DNA of 64,000 bases from Gnetum montanum (lineage: Eukaryota; Streptophyta; Gnetopsida; Gnetales; Gnetaceae): contig MNCI01004792.1 of assembly GCA_015680685.1 (NCBI GenBank), positions 336,558-400,557 of the forward strand, given 5' to 3'. The position numbers and the translations under genes are program-made. The stretch's first letter is position 1. Every line of letters starts with the position of its first letter. Below, one piece after another: positions 35,401-47,869 of the stretch. The notes beneath the pieces were generated by a model. It did no database searches. It was not told where the DNA came from and saw nothing but the letters and a program-made list of their open reading frames with translations.

Positions 35401-35499
35401 TTGTAATTTCACTTGCTTACTTATTTTCACATGTTGTAATTTTTGACATAATGATGAAATCATGCCCAAATTATTCATGAACTTGAACATCTTCTTGCT

Positions 35500-36010
35500 C
35501 ACTTAACAAAATCAAAGATGCATTAGTAGAAATATTTTTCATAAATTATTGTAAAGACATGAAAATAAATTTATGAATTTCATCTATCTTAGGTACAAAC
35601 AAAATATTTTTACCCCCACCAAAAGTATCATTGTTGTCAAAATTCCAATGTCTACTAAGAATTACATCAACATAATCAATTATAAGAATTTCATAAGATC
35701 CCATGTCATGATAGGAACCAATTCTAAAATAAAAAATGCATTCTCTTATACTTATTGATAATGATATTTGGAAAGCCAATTAACTTTCTAGGGCCTTGTA
35801 TGAAAAACTTTGGATAAATCTAATCACTTGGTAATCTTAGTGGAGATCACATTTTCATAACTTTCATCATTCATAAGAATTTGAATCCATTCCCCATTAG
35901 ATAAACATATAGCTCTAATTCTAAAAAGAAATTTCCTATTAGCATCATCAACATTGATATTTCCCATGAAAGTACAAGAATTATCTTTAGTAATATCTCC
36001 AATCATATGT
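35500..36010 (-). pseudogene. E5 retropepsin protease, decayed
   Basis: Open pieces 35824-36006 and 35546-35779 show the protease region. ICLSNGEWIQILMNDESYENVIS corresponds to ..C.(I/V)D.GS.ENV(I/V)S, with the DSG-like site changed to NDES. IGSYHDMGSYEILIIDYVDVILSRHWNFD corresponds to the ..DEV.CDVVPMD..HLLLGRPWQFD block. The protease cuts the gag-pol polyprotein. Confidence 0.72.
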
Positions 36011-36039
36011 GCATTAGAGTTACCTTTGCATATAAAGGT

Positions 36040-36402
36040 TGAAGAATTTATCTCTATGATTTGAAGTTTCTTCCTCTTGGAGGCTTTTGGATTCTTACAT
36101 TTTCATTTTTTAGGACCCCTATTTCTCCATAATTAAAACATTAAATCTTACTAGAACCTTTTCTTTTGCATGAGTCCTTTTTAAAAGACTTGATAGAATC
36201 CTCTTGTCGCTTATTTTATGTATCTTCATTAGCATTCTATTCCTTGGATTTATTTTCATGTTTGAAAGGTTTAAAATCTCTACATATGGAAGAATTTATT
36301 AAAATAATTTTTTCATATTCATCTAGCTTCTTCTCAACTTTGAGAGATCACTCAAATGCCTCATCCAAAGTTTGGGCTTCATTAAATACAAGCTATTGCT
36401 AA
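36040..36402 (-). pseudogene. E5 gag C-terminal part with CCHC zinc knuckle
   Basis: The minus strand reads CFNYGEIGVLKNEN near 36150-36105, a decayed CCHC knuckle (CFNCGEIGHLKNEC-like) that binds RNA. The rest of gag continues left to right up to the E7 insertion at 36402/36403 and resumes beyond 55648. Confidence 0.65.
36398..36402. other. Target-site duplication of E7, left copy (GCTAA)
   Basis: GCTAA precedes the LTR start TGAAACACC. The other side has ACTAA at 55644-55648, four of five bases matching; the mismatch fits later mutation. Confidence 0.7.
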
Positions 36403-36691
36403 TGAAACACCATAAAATTTTAGGACCCTCATGCTCCAGAAAGGTCTTGGAATTTAGGCAAAGGACTTCCACAAGTGTAGTGTCATGAAAATTCAGCAGG
36501 GAAATGTAGACACTAAGGTGGGATCATCCAGTCTGGCAACTTTTCTATCTCCAGGGTTGATAGGCCCGATCGACTCTCTAGCCTACCCAACTAGACAATT
36601 GACTCGGCTAATAGTCTAACCAAAAACTATGCTAGGAGTTGCTGAAAGTGCTCGGGATGAGCAAAATAGGCAAGTTTTCTAGTGAAGGAGT

Positions 36692-36715
36692 TTGCTACGC
36701 TATGTAGCGTAGCAA
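36692..36715. repeat. Perfect 11-bp inverted repeat in the E7 LTR
   Basis: TTGCTACGCTA, a TG spacer, then TAGCGTAGCAA can fold into a hairpin. Related, less perfect copies occur at about 36790-36815, 36990-37030, 37395-37430, 54400-54425 and 54590-54615. Confidence 0.85.
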
Positions 36716-36999
36716 GCTTTGAAAGATAGCTGCTCAAGCGACTAAGTGCTAAATGAACGAATGATTGCAAAACAAGTCATCAATGTAGGATGCTACGCTA
36801 TATAGAGTAGCATAGCGTAGAAAAATAAAAGTAGAAAGGCCGATCTTGAAAAATGATCCCAACAAGAAAATGACACTTTAACAAGACTTTGGCCTCCAAA
36901 AATTTCCTGCCGTAGTTAGTTCTTAGACCTCGAGCAAAGTTTCTTGCTAGAAATTGGTGAATTAAACAAGGAATCAGGATACACTAGCCGCTACGCTGT

Positions 37000-37400
37000 G
37001 CTATGCTACATAGCATAGGATAGCATAGCAATGATGCAAAAGTAGAAAATGTTTCAAACATGAGTGCCACGAGTACAAAAGCTATCTTGCATGAAAGAAA
37101 AAAGTTGCAATTGTTAGCATGACTAAGCATCAAACAAATGTTTTTAGCCTCAGCATAAGTTCCAGTCAGAACCAATGGCTACGTTGTGCTATGCTACAAT
37201 ACGCTAGATGCTACACTGTGCTATGCTACATAGAGTAGCAACAATTCAAAAGCAGCAAATGTTTCAGACATGAGTGCCACGAGTCCAAAAGCTCTCCCAC
37301 ATGAAAGAAAAAATTTTTAGTTGTTAGCATGAGTAAGCCTCAGACAAATGTTTTCATCCTTAGCACAAGTTCTAGTCAAAACTAGTGGCTACGCTATGCT
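37000..37400 (+). repeat. Tandem duplication of about 195 bp inside the E7 5' LTR
   Basis: Both copies contain AAATGTTTCA(A/G)ACATGAGTGCCACGAGT, CATGAAAGAAAAAA, GTTAGCATGA(C/G)TAAGC and a GCTATGCTAC-rich end. The 3' LTR has a single copy. The duplication therefore arose after, or during, the last round of transposition. Confidence 0.75.
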
Positions 37401-37850
37401 ACGCTACATAGCATAGCAGAGCCTAGCAAGCAGTCACTTACGCTACACCAATGAACTTCATAGCATGAGTAACACAACATTGGTACGTAAGCATGAAGAC
37501 TTTTTCAGGTAGTTCTAGAAATTGTTGACAATAATATTCCTCATTCTGGCATATCCTTGGCGGAATCAGCAATTTCACAACATTTTTCACACCCCCTGGT
37601 TAGCTCCCCCCAAAACATTGTTCCTAGCTTAACCTTACTCGTAAGAGTAGGGAAGACATAGTCCTGGAGCGTAAGCTCCATTGTTTGCATTGTTAGCACA
37701 CTAATCTTGGCACATGTAGTCCCGGAGGTATATTCACAGCGTAGCCAAATTCATATCCAGCATCATACACCTACATGGTATAAGCATGTTAGTATCTTGT
37801 GGGGTCTGGGACACACGGCATCTAGGCCCCATTTCTCACTTGCTCCTAGT

Positions 37851-37862
37851 CCTATAAATACC
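37851..37862 (+). promoter_or_regulatory. E7 LTR TATA box
   Basis: CCTATAAATACC occurs here and again in the 3' LTR at about 55039-55050, although the LTRs as a whole have drifted. By position it sits in the last third of the LTR, as expected for the U3/R border. Confidence 0.6.
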
Positions 37863-38461
37863 CTGGCAAACAATGCTCAAAGGGTTGGATTTTTCATTCA
37901 AAGAGTTGGCATTTTTTGCATTGACAAGAGCGGTTGGCTTGTTGATGTTTTTGGCATTGGCTGGTTGGCTTCTTGATTGGCTTCTCAGCAAACAAGGTTG
38001 GCATCTTGCTGTAGTTGGCTTTTAAGTTAGCATCTAGAAAGCATAGTTGGCATTTTCCTTGAGCATTCTAGTTACCCTTGAGCTCTTTGTGTGTCTCCGG
38101 TGTTGCATAACCTATCATATACCTTTCAAACAAGGCAAAGAATCAAATCTATAATCTTGGGGTAGTGCATTTTCTCACCAAAGTTTGTTTCACTATTTCT
38201 TTACTATTATCATTGGTTTGAACTATTTTTTCTATCTCATATTTATTGATCATCGATTCATCTCACGTATCTTTCTTCCAAAACAAATGTTTATGTAATG
38301 TTACGATACACTGACTAAGTCCCTATTTGATCAACCAGACCGTTCAGGGCACCCCACTTCCATTTTCCCTAGCATGGCCCTTGCATAGATCTAGGGTTAA
38401 ACTATTCACCTGACAACCTCTTGGTGTTCCAGACACCAATGTTTTCAGTTGGTATAATTTT

Positions 38462-38478
38462 TGGTGCTAGAAGGAGGG
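38462..38478 (+). other. E7 primer-binding site candidate
   Basis: TGGTGCTAGAAGGAGGG begins about five bases after the LTR end, where the PBS must be. It starts TGG like most plant PBS, but I cannot name the tRNA; it is neither the Met type nor the Asp type seen elsewhere in the window. Confidence 0.55.
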
Positions 38479-38770
38479 CCTTTGGTGCCTTTTCCATGTC
38501 CTACGAGTAGTCCTGCATGCTCTCTATACCCCATCACATACTAGCATAAACATGATACCCTTTTGTGATTGTTTATGCATCGTGTGGTGTAGATTGGTCA
38601 TGATGATGGTTCCTTTGCAATCCAACAAGACGAAAAGCCTCCGATCCCTTCTTGATTTCCATGTTTTCTAGTTTAAAATTTTCCCTTTTTTCACTATGCA
38701 AGATGATTCTAACAATGACCATTATTTCCACCTCAAACCTTAAGGCTCCTTTCTTAGCTTAGAGAACCAT

Positions 38771-41098
38771 GGGTGCTGAGTAGCCACCTAGCTCAATGAT
38801 GGTGCTGTGCCAATCCCTTAGGATTTGACACTTGTCACCCGAGTTCTTGGCACAAGACACTGAGGATTACGACTTCATCTACACAAAGATCTAGGTAGAT
38901 TTGCCCTTGGATCACCAAGAACTCAAGCACAAGCGTAGTTTCAAGATCCTTTATTAGAGTGGGAGGGAGTTTGTCCCTAACCATGATGTTTCCATCCCCC
39001 TTACGGAGATGTATCAGTGGATCTTCGATCAGCTACTACGAGTCACTAGGCCTAGGGAGTAGGACATGCTATCCCATTGTGATGAAGTGTTCCAAGATAG
39101 ACGGGAAGATCTAGACTCCAAGTCTAAGGGGGATGGCCAAACTTACCCTGTAACCATCCCTTATGCCATGGCCTTCAAGTCAAACCCCTTTTTCGCGACG
39201 ACTCCCTTTACGATCATTACAAATCTACCTCAATCTACGCTTTCATCAGCAATGGGCATCCATCCTACACCCTCAGCATATTAGTAGGCACTTCCCTCAG
39301 TTTCATATGTAGGCACTCTCCCCCCTCATTCTGTCCTATCCTTGTACTAGGTGCCAGTTACACCCATGTTTCCCTACATACACACCGTGTCTACTTCATA
39401 GATGCTCGGAGCCTCCACTCCTATCTCATCATTTGCATTTGTTCCATCACCAGTGGTAGGTCCATCCCTAACCATGTGGTGGACCCTAGCCACTTCACTC
39501 CCTACCTCATATCCCCACCAGATGTCATAGCACCCTTGTCACCAAACATACCAAGTCCTATAGGTATCGCAACCAAGTGCAGGACTGTGGCCCATTCCAT
39601 CGGTTATTCAAATGAACAACCCTACAGCACCACCAGTAGCCACTCCTCTAATAGCACTACCCACTCGATGGTGGACTGTACTAGTAGTATCCTTCACAAG
39701 GGTAGCCCCAATGGCCCCCCCTATGAGCCAAGCTACTACCCTTGCTATGCCAAAAATGATGGTTTCCCTCACAACCCCAAAACTGTCCACATCGTCTCCA
39801 GGTCTGGATCAAGCATTTCAACTTATCTAGACCCTTATTGAAGAGGTTAGATGCCTCAAAGCCACCAGTTTTGATATGGTGCAAATCATGGATTTCTACC
39901 ATGACGACCCCATCAGCCTGGTGGTTCCCATGCTTACATTACCCCCTGGGATGCCGCTCCCCCATTTTACAAAATACAACGGGGAGGGTAACCCGAATGC
40001 ACATATGGTCACATTCAGATCTAAATCTTTGTTGCTGCAATAATGGCCACACACCATCATTCGTGTCTTTTCTATGTCTCTGATAGGCAAAGCTTTAGAC
40101 TAGTACCATGCACTCCCACGTGCCTCCATCTCAACATTGGGGGAGCTGCTAACTCAATTTGTGACCTGCTTCAAGTATTACTTGAAGCCTAAAGTAATAC
40201 TAGATCAATTAATGGGAGTTAAGCAAGACCCACTAGAGTGGGTGCAAAGGTTTATATAGGGCTAGAGTGCCACCTTGAACGAGATTTGTGAGCCTAACAC
40301 GGAGGCCCACTTGCTGGCCATCTTCAAGGGGGAATTGAATGATTTCATCAAATCCAAGTTGTATTACCTAGCCCCGTGCTCTCTTAGTCAAGATTTTGCA
40401 TAGACAAAAAGAATTCAAGACATGGTCGAAGCCAGTAGGGATCTGGCGTATGTTTCATATAAAAATGCACATACTAAAAAAGACAAAGAGAAGGGCAAGG
40501 CTGCAATGGCCATGGTGGCTACTGTGGCCAACGAGGCCAAGCCCAACAACAAAAATAACAAGAAAGTAGTCACAACACCAACTAACCCCACGCCTAGCCC
40601 AAGCAACACTGCCCAACCCTCCACATTGACACCTGAGGCACCCACCCTACCTAAACTGAACTTCGAGCGTAAAGATCACTCCAAGTACACCCTGCTACTT
40701 GTCAAGCCTTTAGAACTTCTGAAGAAATTGCTAGGGGTGGGGTACATTCAACATAAATGGATGTCAGAGGAGGTGACCAAACAGCATTAGCCATATTGCG
40801 AACTCCTTAAGAACCCCTCCGTAGCTATGCCCAACGAGCCCCCAGTTCCTAAGAACTTCAGGCTGGAGCAATTTTGTGACTGCCATCAACTTTGTGGTCA
40901 TGACACTAATTACTGTCTAACCTTAAAAGATGACATTCAATGGATGATTGATCAGGGTAAATTGATGCTAGACAAAATAAATCCCATTCACCCTAAAAAT
41001 CAATCCATGCATGTTTACAAGAATCCCCTTAATGCTAATGATGCAGGGTACATCATTAACATGATTGGCATAGATAGTAATCTGGAACCGCCACTGTA
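38771..41098 (+). pseudogene. E7 gag, decayed but largely readable
   Basis: Gag forms the particle. From a MGAE-like start the frames show TEDYDFIYTKI, SGREFVPNHDVSIPLTEMYQW, a long Pro/Ser/Thr-rich middle, LDQAFQLIQTLIEEVRCLK, then the capsid region (PHFTKYNGEGNPNAHMVTF, IGKALDQYHALPRAS, LTQFVTCFKYYLKPK, DPLEWVQRFI, FKGELNDFIKSKLYYL). A Lys/Ala-rich linker follows, and a zinc-knuckle-like CDCHQLCGHDTNYCLTLK at about 40876-40925. Stops are mostly TAG at Gln-like sites. Open pieces include 39066-39284, 40422-40790 and 40827-41099. E2 gag is a clear relative. Confidence 0.85.
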
Positions 41099-41099
41099 G

Positions 41100-41900
41100 C
41101 TATTTGTGGTTCGTATGCCTCAACATAGTGTAGCGACACCAAAAAAGGAAAAAAAGACATCGCAGTAACCATTTTTCCTGAAGGTCCCTCCTCAAACATC
41201 CACCCCTACACTTTTTGTAATCAAAACTACACCACCACCTGCACCAACGCAACAAACACCATTCATCATCAGGGGGCCAAACCACTCAACTTCCCCCATT
41301 ACACAAAACCATCATAAGATGACATCATATTCTTCTCATTCAAGGAAATGTGAAGAGCATCTAACAAGTGAAAAAACTATGGAATGTACCACCCTAGGTC
41401 CTTCCAAGCCTACTCCTTTGTCCTTTGCATTTATGCCTGCCTCGTCACCAAACGTTAACACTACTATGCATGCACGGTCATTGCCACCTCACTCAAAAGG
41501 GTCTAGCCCCAAATCCAAAACTACTCCTCCTTGGGAAATTTATGTTCTAGGAAAAATGGAGGAAGAGAAGGGTGAAAAACAATAGGAAGGTAGAAAATAG
41601 CTTCTAAGTGCTCTTACTCAAGTAAAATAGGCTCTAAAACAAAAGAACATAACGTTGAGCCTGTACGACCTGGTAATAACTTCCACAACACACTGTGAGG
41701 CTTTGGTTCACATGTTAATGTCCATACTAGTTGATGAGAACATGTTGGAAGAGGAGAAAGCAATCCATTTGGTTATGCTTCCTTCTACACCCGAAGAACC
41801 ATGGCCATCCCAATTGACATTCTATGATGAGTCCATTAAGGAAGACCCTGAAAAGGGTCTGGTAACAACAGCACCCCTATTCATCATAATTCAGGTTCTC
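41100..41900 (+). pseudogene. E7 gag-protease linker region
   Basis: Open pieces at 41319-41585 and 41655-41915 are Ser/Thr/Pro-rich and then acidic (ILVDENMLEEEKAIHL, DESIKEDPEKGLV). They carry no domain that I recognise but sit in polyprotein position between the zinc knuckle and the protease. Confidence 0.6.
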
Positions 41901-41904
41901 CAAC

Positions 41905-42510
41905 ATAAGATCTGAAAAGTGCATGTTGATGATGGGGCTGCTATGAATGTCATCCCATTCCCCATAGTGGAAAAATTGGGTTTGGTAGACCAAATCAAAC
42001 CCATGACAACATCATGTCTGAAGTCATTCAATGGGGCACCGGTAGTGGTGAAAGGCACCATCTACATTGATTTTGTGGTAGGGGACCATTTCCCCACAAG
42101 TGCGACATTTATCATGGTGGAAGAGATGCTCGGGTTTAACCTGATCTTGGGGAGATCGTGGTTAGCCCAACTCAGGGCCATCTCTTCACCCATACATCAA
42201 GAAATCCATCTACCTTATGTAGGCAAGGAGGTGGTGATCCATGGTGATGAGGTGAAAACCTAGGAAATAAATAACATAGATATGGAGTAGGGTTCAGAGG
42301 TCATAACCTCTGAGAATGAGACACCTATTTCTGCCAACACTAACTATTTGACAAAAGAGCCAGCCCAAGATGCCGCATCAGAAAACAAAACTACATGGGT
42401 TGAGTTTCCTTTTCAAGTGGTAGACGATGATGTAGAAGAATACCATAATAAAGCCTCTTTTCCTTATGTGTCGCAAAACCCACAATGGGTTAGATAGTAA
42501 TTGCAATGAT
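41905..42510 (+). pseudogene. E7 retropepsin protease
   Basis: The piece 41919-42263 starts at the active site: VHVDDGAAMNVIPFPIVEKLGL, where DDGA is the retropepsin D(S/T/D)G(A/S). It then has FVVGDHFPTSATFIMVEEM and LILGRSWLAQLRAI, the ILGRxWL block that closes the fold. The first stop after 42263 and a later one near 42498 read as TAG. The frame then runs into an acidic tail before coding ends at the minisatellite. Confidence 0.82.
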
Positions 42511-42659
42511 GATCATTACTCGTGTAGCGTAACAGCTCTACTGCTCTTTGCCAAATTAAAGATTTTTATACATCTATCCCTTGTTTGCTTCACATTTACT
42601 CGTTTCCACTAGGTGTCTAACTTATTCTTTAAACCATTCACATGTTCTTCATTTACATT

Positions 42660-42970
42660 ATGCCACGGCCCACTAAGGCCTAAAACTGGCAAAATTTTCC
42701 TTTACCATCATCGCTATGGCCCGAAATGGCCTAAAACTAGGAATGACCCGAAATGGCCTAAAATTAGCAATGGCTCAAAATTTCCTAAAACTAGCAATAG
42801 CCTAAAAGGCCTTAAAACTACTAATGGCCTGAAATGGCCCTAAAATATTGGTATAGCCTAGAATGGCCTAAAACTAGTGATAGCCCGAAATGGCCTTAAA
42901 CTATCGTTATGGCTCGAAATGGCCTTAAACTATCGTTACGGCTCGAAATGGCCTAAAACTAAAATGAGAT
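42660..42970. repeat. E7 minisatellite 1
   Basis: About ten copies of a 27-30-bp unit around ATGGCCCGAAATGGCCTAAAACTAGCA. The GGCC..GGCC part is palindromic. It separates the protease from the 3' end of the antisense gene. Confidence 0.85.
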
Positions 42971-43132
42971 GCTCTTAACGAATTCAACTCACAAATAAAA
43001 AGAAACTAAAATGAAATAAAAATAAGTATAACATATAACAAATAAGAAAAATTAATCTTTTTTTATTTCATTTTTTCTTTCTCAAATGTTTGCAATATTC
43101 TTTGAATTCAAATACAATGGTCAGCTATTACG

Positions 43133-46100
43133 CTACGACCCTTTGCCCCCTCCATCGTTCCCTGCTTCATTAGGCCCTATCTTCTCATTTGAATTCTGCA
43201 CCATAGGAAAAAATAAAATAGTTAGCTAAAGTCAAAATTCAAATAAAGCAAGCTATCACTACGCCAAGAAGATTGACTCACTCGAGATGGCCCCGCATCT
43301 ATCTTGGGAGGTATTCAATCCATGCTTGCCATGAGGCATTGTAAGACCTCCTCTTCCATGATGTCAGCCCAATTCCTATCACCTAGATCAACACTTTTTG
43401 CAACTTTCTACTTCTTTATGGATGTCCATCTTGGGGGTCCTAGAGAAAAGGCAGCAATGATGGTCTCACCCGCAGGAAAGGTCACTTCCCTTTCGGGGAA
43501 CTCACTCATTGTCACCTATTGCATGAACTTGTCATAAGCTCCAGAAGCACCAATAACATCAAGGAAAAAATCATGAGTATGTAACTTGACTGAGGCATCC
43601 TTGTATTGGTTATGATAGGTGGCACATTCTAACTTATACATATGCTTATGATTTTTCTATGTCTGCCCCCATTCGTAAACCTTGGCATTGTAATCTTTCC
43701 AATCCTAGTTCTTCTAGGTTAATAGGTCCATTTGGATGTGCTTCTCAATTATCTCATGGGTGGCCTCATTGTTGCATCGTACAACCATCTAGTACCTCGC
43801 ATAGTCAATGACAACCATGTGCCAACTTCCATCATTGGTGTCTCGGGCCAATAGGAATTCATTCCTGGAACGGAGATCTCCCACCTCAGAGGTCAGGTTG
43901 GCCTTATCCTTCTCAAGCCTCTGGACCCATTTCCATAGGTGTTCATTCACATGCCTACATTCCCACAAGGAACACACTAAGTACAAAGCACATTGGCTTG
44001 TTTCATCGTATACGCGATGAGGTACTTTGATCACCTCTGACAGAAATGTAGGCACAACGTCAACTTTAATAGCCTACTTAGGTTCACACTTGAGATGAGA
44101 AGCTGCCAACCAAAAAAAATATTATTAGTCATAGAGGCGTAGTGAATGCAATAACAATGTAGATTCTAGTGTAGTATCTTAGCTTACCCACTTCTGGGTC
44201 GACCTACCTTACACGGTCGATCATGTCATTGACCACCCCTTCCATGAAAGTAAATTTATCAGGGCTTTTGGTCCATGGTAGCAAGCGGATTGAGGACAGG
44301 CTGGGGGTGTCAACAATGGTATCAGTTGCATGATAAAACGTGTTAGTTAAAATGGAGAGGACCATAATAGGGCTGATGAATGACATAAATGAAAATGTAA
44401 AGCTTCTACCTATCAAACCCTTAGGGATGATAGTGGAGGGGTCACCGATTGACACATTGTCAAATATGTGATCACACTCACTAGCATCCAAATGGAGCCC
44501 CTCTCCTTCTAGCTGACCCAATAAGATAGTAGCATCCTCGACACTCATGTGCCCCTTTGACATTAAGCTACTCTCTGCAAAATGATCATTAGCTGGGACC
44601 TCATCCTAGTTGCTAGGAGCCTCTTCGTTATTGTCTGGGCCCCTTTCTTCATCGACAGGGGCCTCCTCCTCATCCTCCTCTACATTAGCGGAGACCTCCT
44701 CTTGACCAATCGAGCCCATTTCATTTGTAGTAGGGGCCCCTTCCTCATCAGTAGGGGCCTTCTCCTCCATAGCTTGGACCTTCCCATTTTTACTGGTCAC
44801 CCCTATTGTAGGGGCCACCACCTCTTCTTCCTCCATTGATAAAGCATAGTCATAGTTAGTAAAGTGTATTAACCTAAAGTAGATGCTACATTGCACTATG
44901 CTACCTAGCATAACACAACGTAGAAAACATTAACCAAAAAATAAAAGAAAGAAAAAAAAGTGAATACTTACTAATTGGGGGCTACACTCTACGAAGCTTG
45001 AACTGTAGCTTCTTCCCTCTCTCTTCGTTAGCACAGGGGGTCTCGTCGGTAGGAGGGGACCTCTTGCATTGTAGCTTGGTCATCACTGTCTTTGCAATGA
45101 GGCATTCCCCCCTTTTCACACTACCAATGGTGATGGGGGATACCTCTCCCATGCTATCCTTGGCTAGAAAGTTGCATGCCACCCAATCCCTGGTCATCAT
45201 CGAGAACTATTCCCCAATAGCTTCTTGGGGTTCTTGAGATCGCGTGGTACGAAAGACTTGGAAGATCCATGGTTTGGAGATCTGGCTACGATCTTGTAGT
45301 ACCTAGATCCCATTCTCGTGGACTACCAAGAATTCCACAAAATTTCATAAGAAGGCTATGAAAAAGGAATCATGCACATTGTAACAAGATTCAAGCTTCC
45401 TATGAAGCTTGACCATTTCAGCCTAAATGCCTTTGCAAAGGTGCTTGGCCCAATTGTAACAGGTCCCTTCTTCCATGACATCCCTCATTATCTGAGCTTC
45501 CTCAATCCCAATGATTTTTCCTTGGGACAATAGCTTGGGGAAGGCACAAGCACGGAAGATAGGGTAAACCATTTTGGCCATCCATAGCTTGGCTTTCTCC
45601 ATATAAATCCCCTTTCAGTCCTTGGATGCCCCTAGCCACTCCTCGATGTCCTCTTGATTGTGTGCATCTCTCTTGGATTTTTCTCCCATGGGAAGACCAT
45701 TAGAGGGGATGCCAAAAAGGTCCATGAACAATTGATCATTGACATCAAGCATCACGTGCACATCATGAACACGTGTGCAGAAGCTGTCTGACATTTCAGA
45801 GAAGGAGTTAGATAGGGAAAGCATCTTAGTAGGCGCAACACTCAGGTTAGCCAAAAAAAGCAAGTCCATAAGCCCAACCTCTTGAAGGTTATGGACCAAC
45901 ATGGTTGGGGCCCCATTGCAGAGCCAACATTGGATCTCCTTCACCTCCCTGTACTTAAAGAAGAGGTTGGTCTCGTTGCACCTGGAGGTAATCACAGTCA
46001 CCTCCTGGGCTTTCTTCACTATTAAAATGGTCCAAGAAAAAAAATAAAAAGCAAAAAAAAAATAAGAAGATGGTTAGCAAAATGTAAGCATTACTCAAGC

Positions 46101-47869
46101 ATTTAGCAGTGAACATACACTTTAGCATACCAAATTGGAATGACATAGGAAATGGTGGGAGATCCACCAAAACATCTTTGATAGTGAGCAGCCTGAGGGA
46201 TGCCCATTCCCTATCCAACCAACCAGCTTCTTTACACTTCCCATAAAATTGAAAATATGGGGTTTGATAGGTTTTGAATTCACCTCCAAACTAGCCTATC
46301 ACACCAGTGTGCACATTCCCAGTGGAGGAAAACTCCCACAAGGCCATTTGTGCCAACACCAAGGCATCTGTGTCACCGTGAAGACCACTCTTGTTAATAA
46401 AAAACCTAGTAACAATAAAAAAATGATCAACATGTATACTGTTAATAACTGTGTCTAGCGTAGCATGGATTACATGATGAAATACCTTCGTAGAACTCAT
46501 TTGTTAGCATAGTAAAGGGTTCCAGATGGGTTGTGAAACACGGTTCCCGTATGGCAGGCAATGAACAATGTATTGTATAAGTGGTAACACTTATACTCAA
46601 GCATCTCCCAAATCCAACTTAAGAATCTATGGCCTTTTGGACCCTGGTTAGAACCTTTTTCCTACTCACCCCCGATTGACCCATCAGTCAAAAATTTCAG
46701 AATACCCCGGTTTTCCCTAGGTAACAGGGTTTCTATGATTGCGGCTACTATCTCTGCCGACAAGTGTGACTAAATGATCACACTAAAGTGTTGGAGGAGG
46801 AACTGTAGGAAGTCCCATGCACCCTCCCAGAACTAGACCGCCTACTGCTCCACATGTGCATGGGGGGGAGGAACATGAACCACCGGTTCACTTAGGCAGC
46901 ACATGACTCCTACAATTTCTAGGACAATCAAAATGGATTTCAAGATAGCCCTGCACTAATGAAGAACCAAATGTTAGCACTATGTAGAAGCAAAGTTTAC
47001 ATCTAGCGTAGCATAACCCTCTCATTACATATAGCGTAGTATGGCATTCCCATTGCATGTAGCATAGCAGGATTTCTCAATCGCAAAAAAAAAAAAATAA
47101 CTAGTGTAAACAAACAACGATAAAGTAAGCTTCATAGCATGGCATGGCCATCAAAACTTACACAATGCAAACAACACACTAAAGAAAATGAACAAGAATA
47201 GGTAGATGTGCAATGCAATGTAATCAATGCATTACTACAACAAGTGTGGCAATATGGCAAGTTTAACAAATTTAGCAACCCAGCGGTATTACAGCCTTAA
47301 TAGCGTAACAAAATGACAAACCTACTAAACCTTGCAACGTACTAGCATACCGTAGTAAAAGGCATTACAAAATGTAAACAAGTATGAGTTTTAATGCTAC
47401 ATCCATCCTAACCATAGTTCGGCTATACAAAATAACTCACATTGTACTGCGTTAAACATGTGTCTCATTTGTCAAATCGCTACACTACACTCTTGAAGGC
47501 GGCACGCTACACTAGCCATAGACTAAGTTGCCTGAGCTTGCCCAAACCCCCGAAACAAGGTAGTTGCAACAATGGTGGCCAGGGTAATCCTACATGCGTT
47601 TGTAGCATAACATCCATACAACCTCTATGGCCAACTAGCAATGGCAGTAGCATAGTGGCCAAAACGGTGATCAAAATGATGGAAAAAGATGAAAATTTCA
47701 ACAATAGCATTTGCAGAAGTCTAAACAACAAAGGCAACGTAATAACTTACTAAGCAGATGAAGTCTCCTCTGGCACTGTGATGTGTGCTTGAGTCAGGTG
47801 CCCAAAAGTGTCCTTAACTTCATCCACTTTAGTGAGCCCTCAGTGCTTACGTTCACCTTTGGGTGCCAT
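43133..47869 (-). pseudogene. E7 antisense gene with about seven exons, unidentified
   Basis: Minus-strand exons inferred by eye: 47869-47751, 46950-46486, 46405-46131, 46018-44972, about 44920-44188, 44102-43282 and 43195-43133 (stop TAG), about 1150 codons in all. Donors are GTAAGT, GTATTT, GTATGC, GTAAGT, GTAAGC, GTGAGT. Acceptors end AG, several after pyrimidine-rich runs (TTTTTTTTGGTTGGCAG). Joining keeps the frame at all introns but the fourth, whose acceptor is unclear. The middle exon has a block ending VHDVHVMLDVNDQLFMDLFGIPSNG, loosely like plant transposon-associated mobile-domain proteins. The fifth is Glu-rich and the sixth coiled-coil-like (WVQRLEKDKANLTSEVGDL). TAG/TGA codons within exons fit Gln/Arg decay. 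Confidence 0.65.

Larger units (their letters stand above)
36403..38456 (+). repeat. E7 5' LTR (2054 bp)
   Basis: It aligns with 53786-55643. It is 196 bp longer because one block of about 195 bp is tandemly duplicated (about 37000-37190 and 37210-37400), while the 3' LTR has one copy (about 54420-54590). TATAAATA at 37853-37860 is kept in both LTRs and is the probable core promoter. Many GCTACGCTATGCTA words form hairpins. Confidence 0.88.

Noticed and set aside
39608-40090. Minus-strand ORFs opposite E7 gag (39608-40645)
   Set aside because: Shadows of the well-supported plus-strand gag frame.
43133-47869. The antisense region of E7 as a separate nested insertion
   Set aside because: No LTRs, terminal repeats or target duplications were seen at its borders; minisatellites flank it instead. 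The possibility stays open but is not supported.
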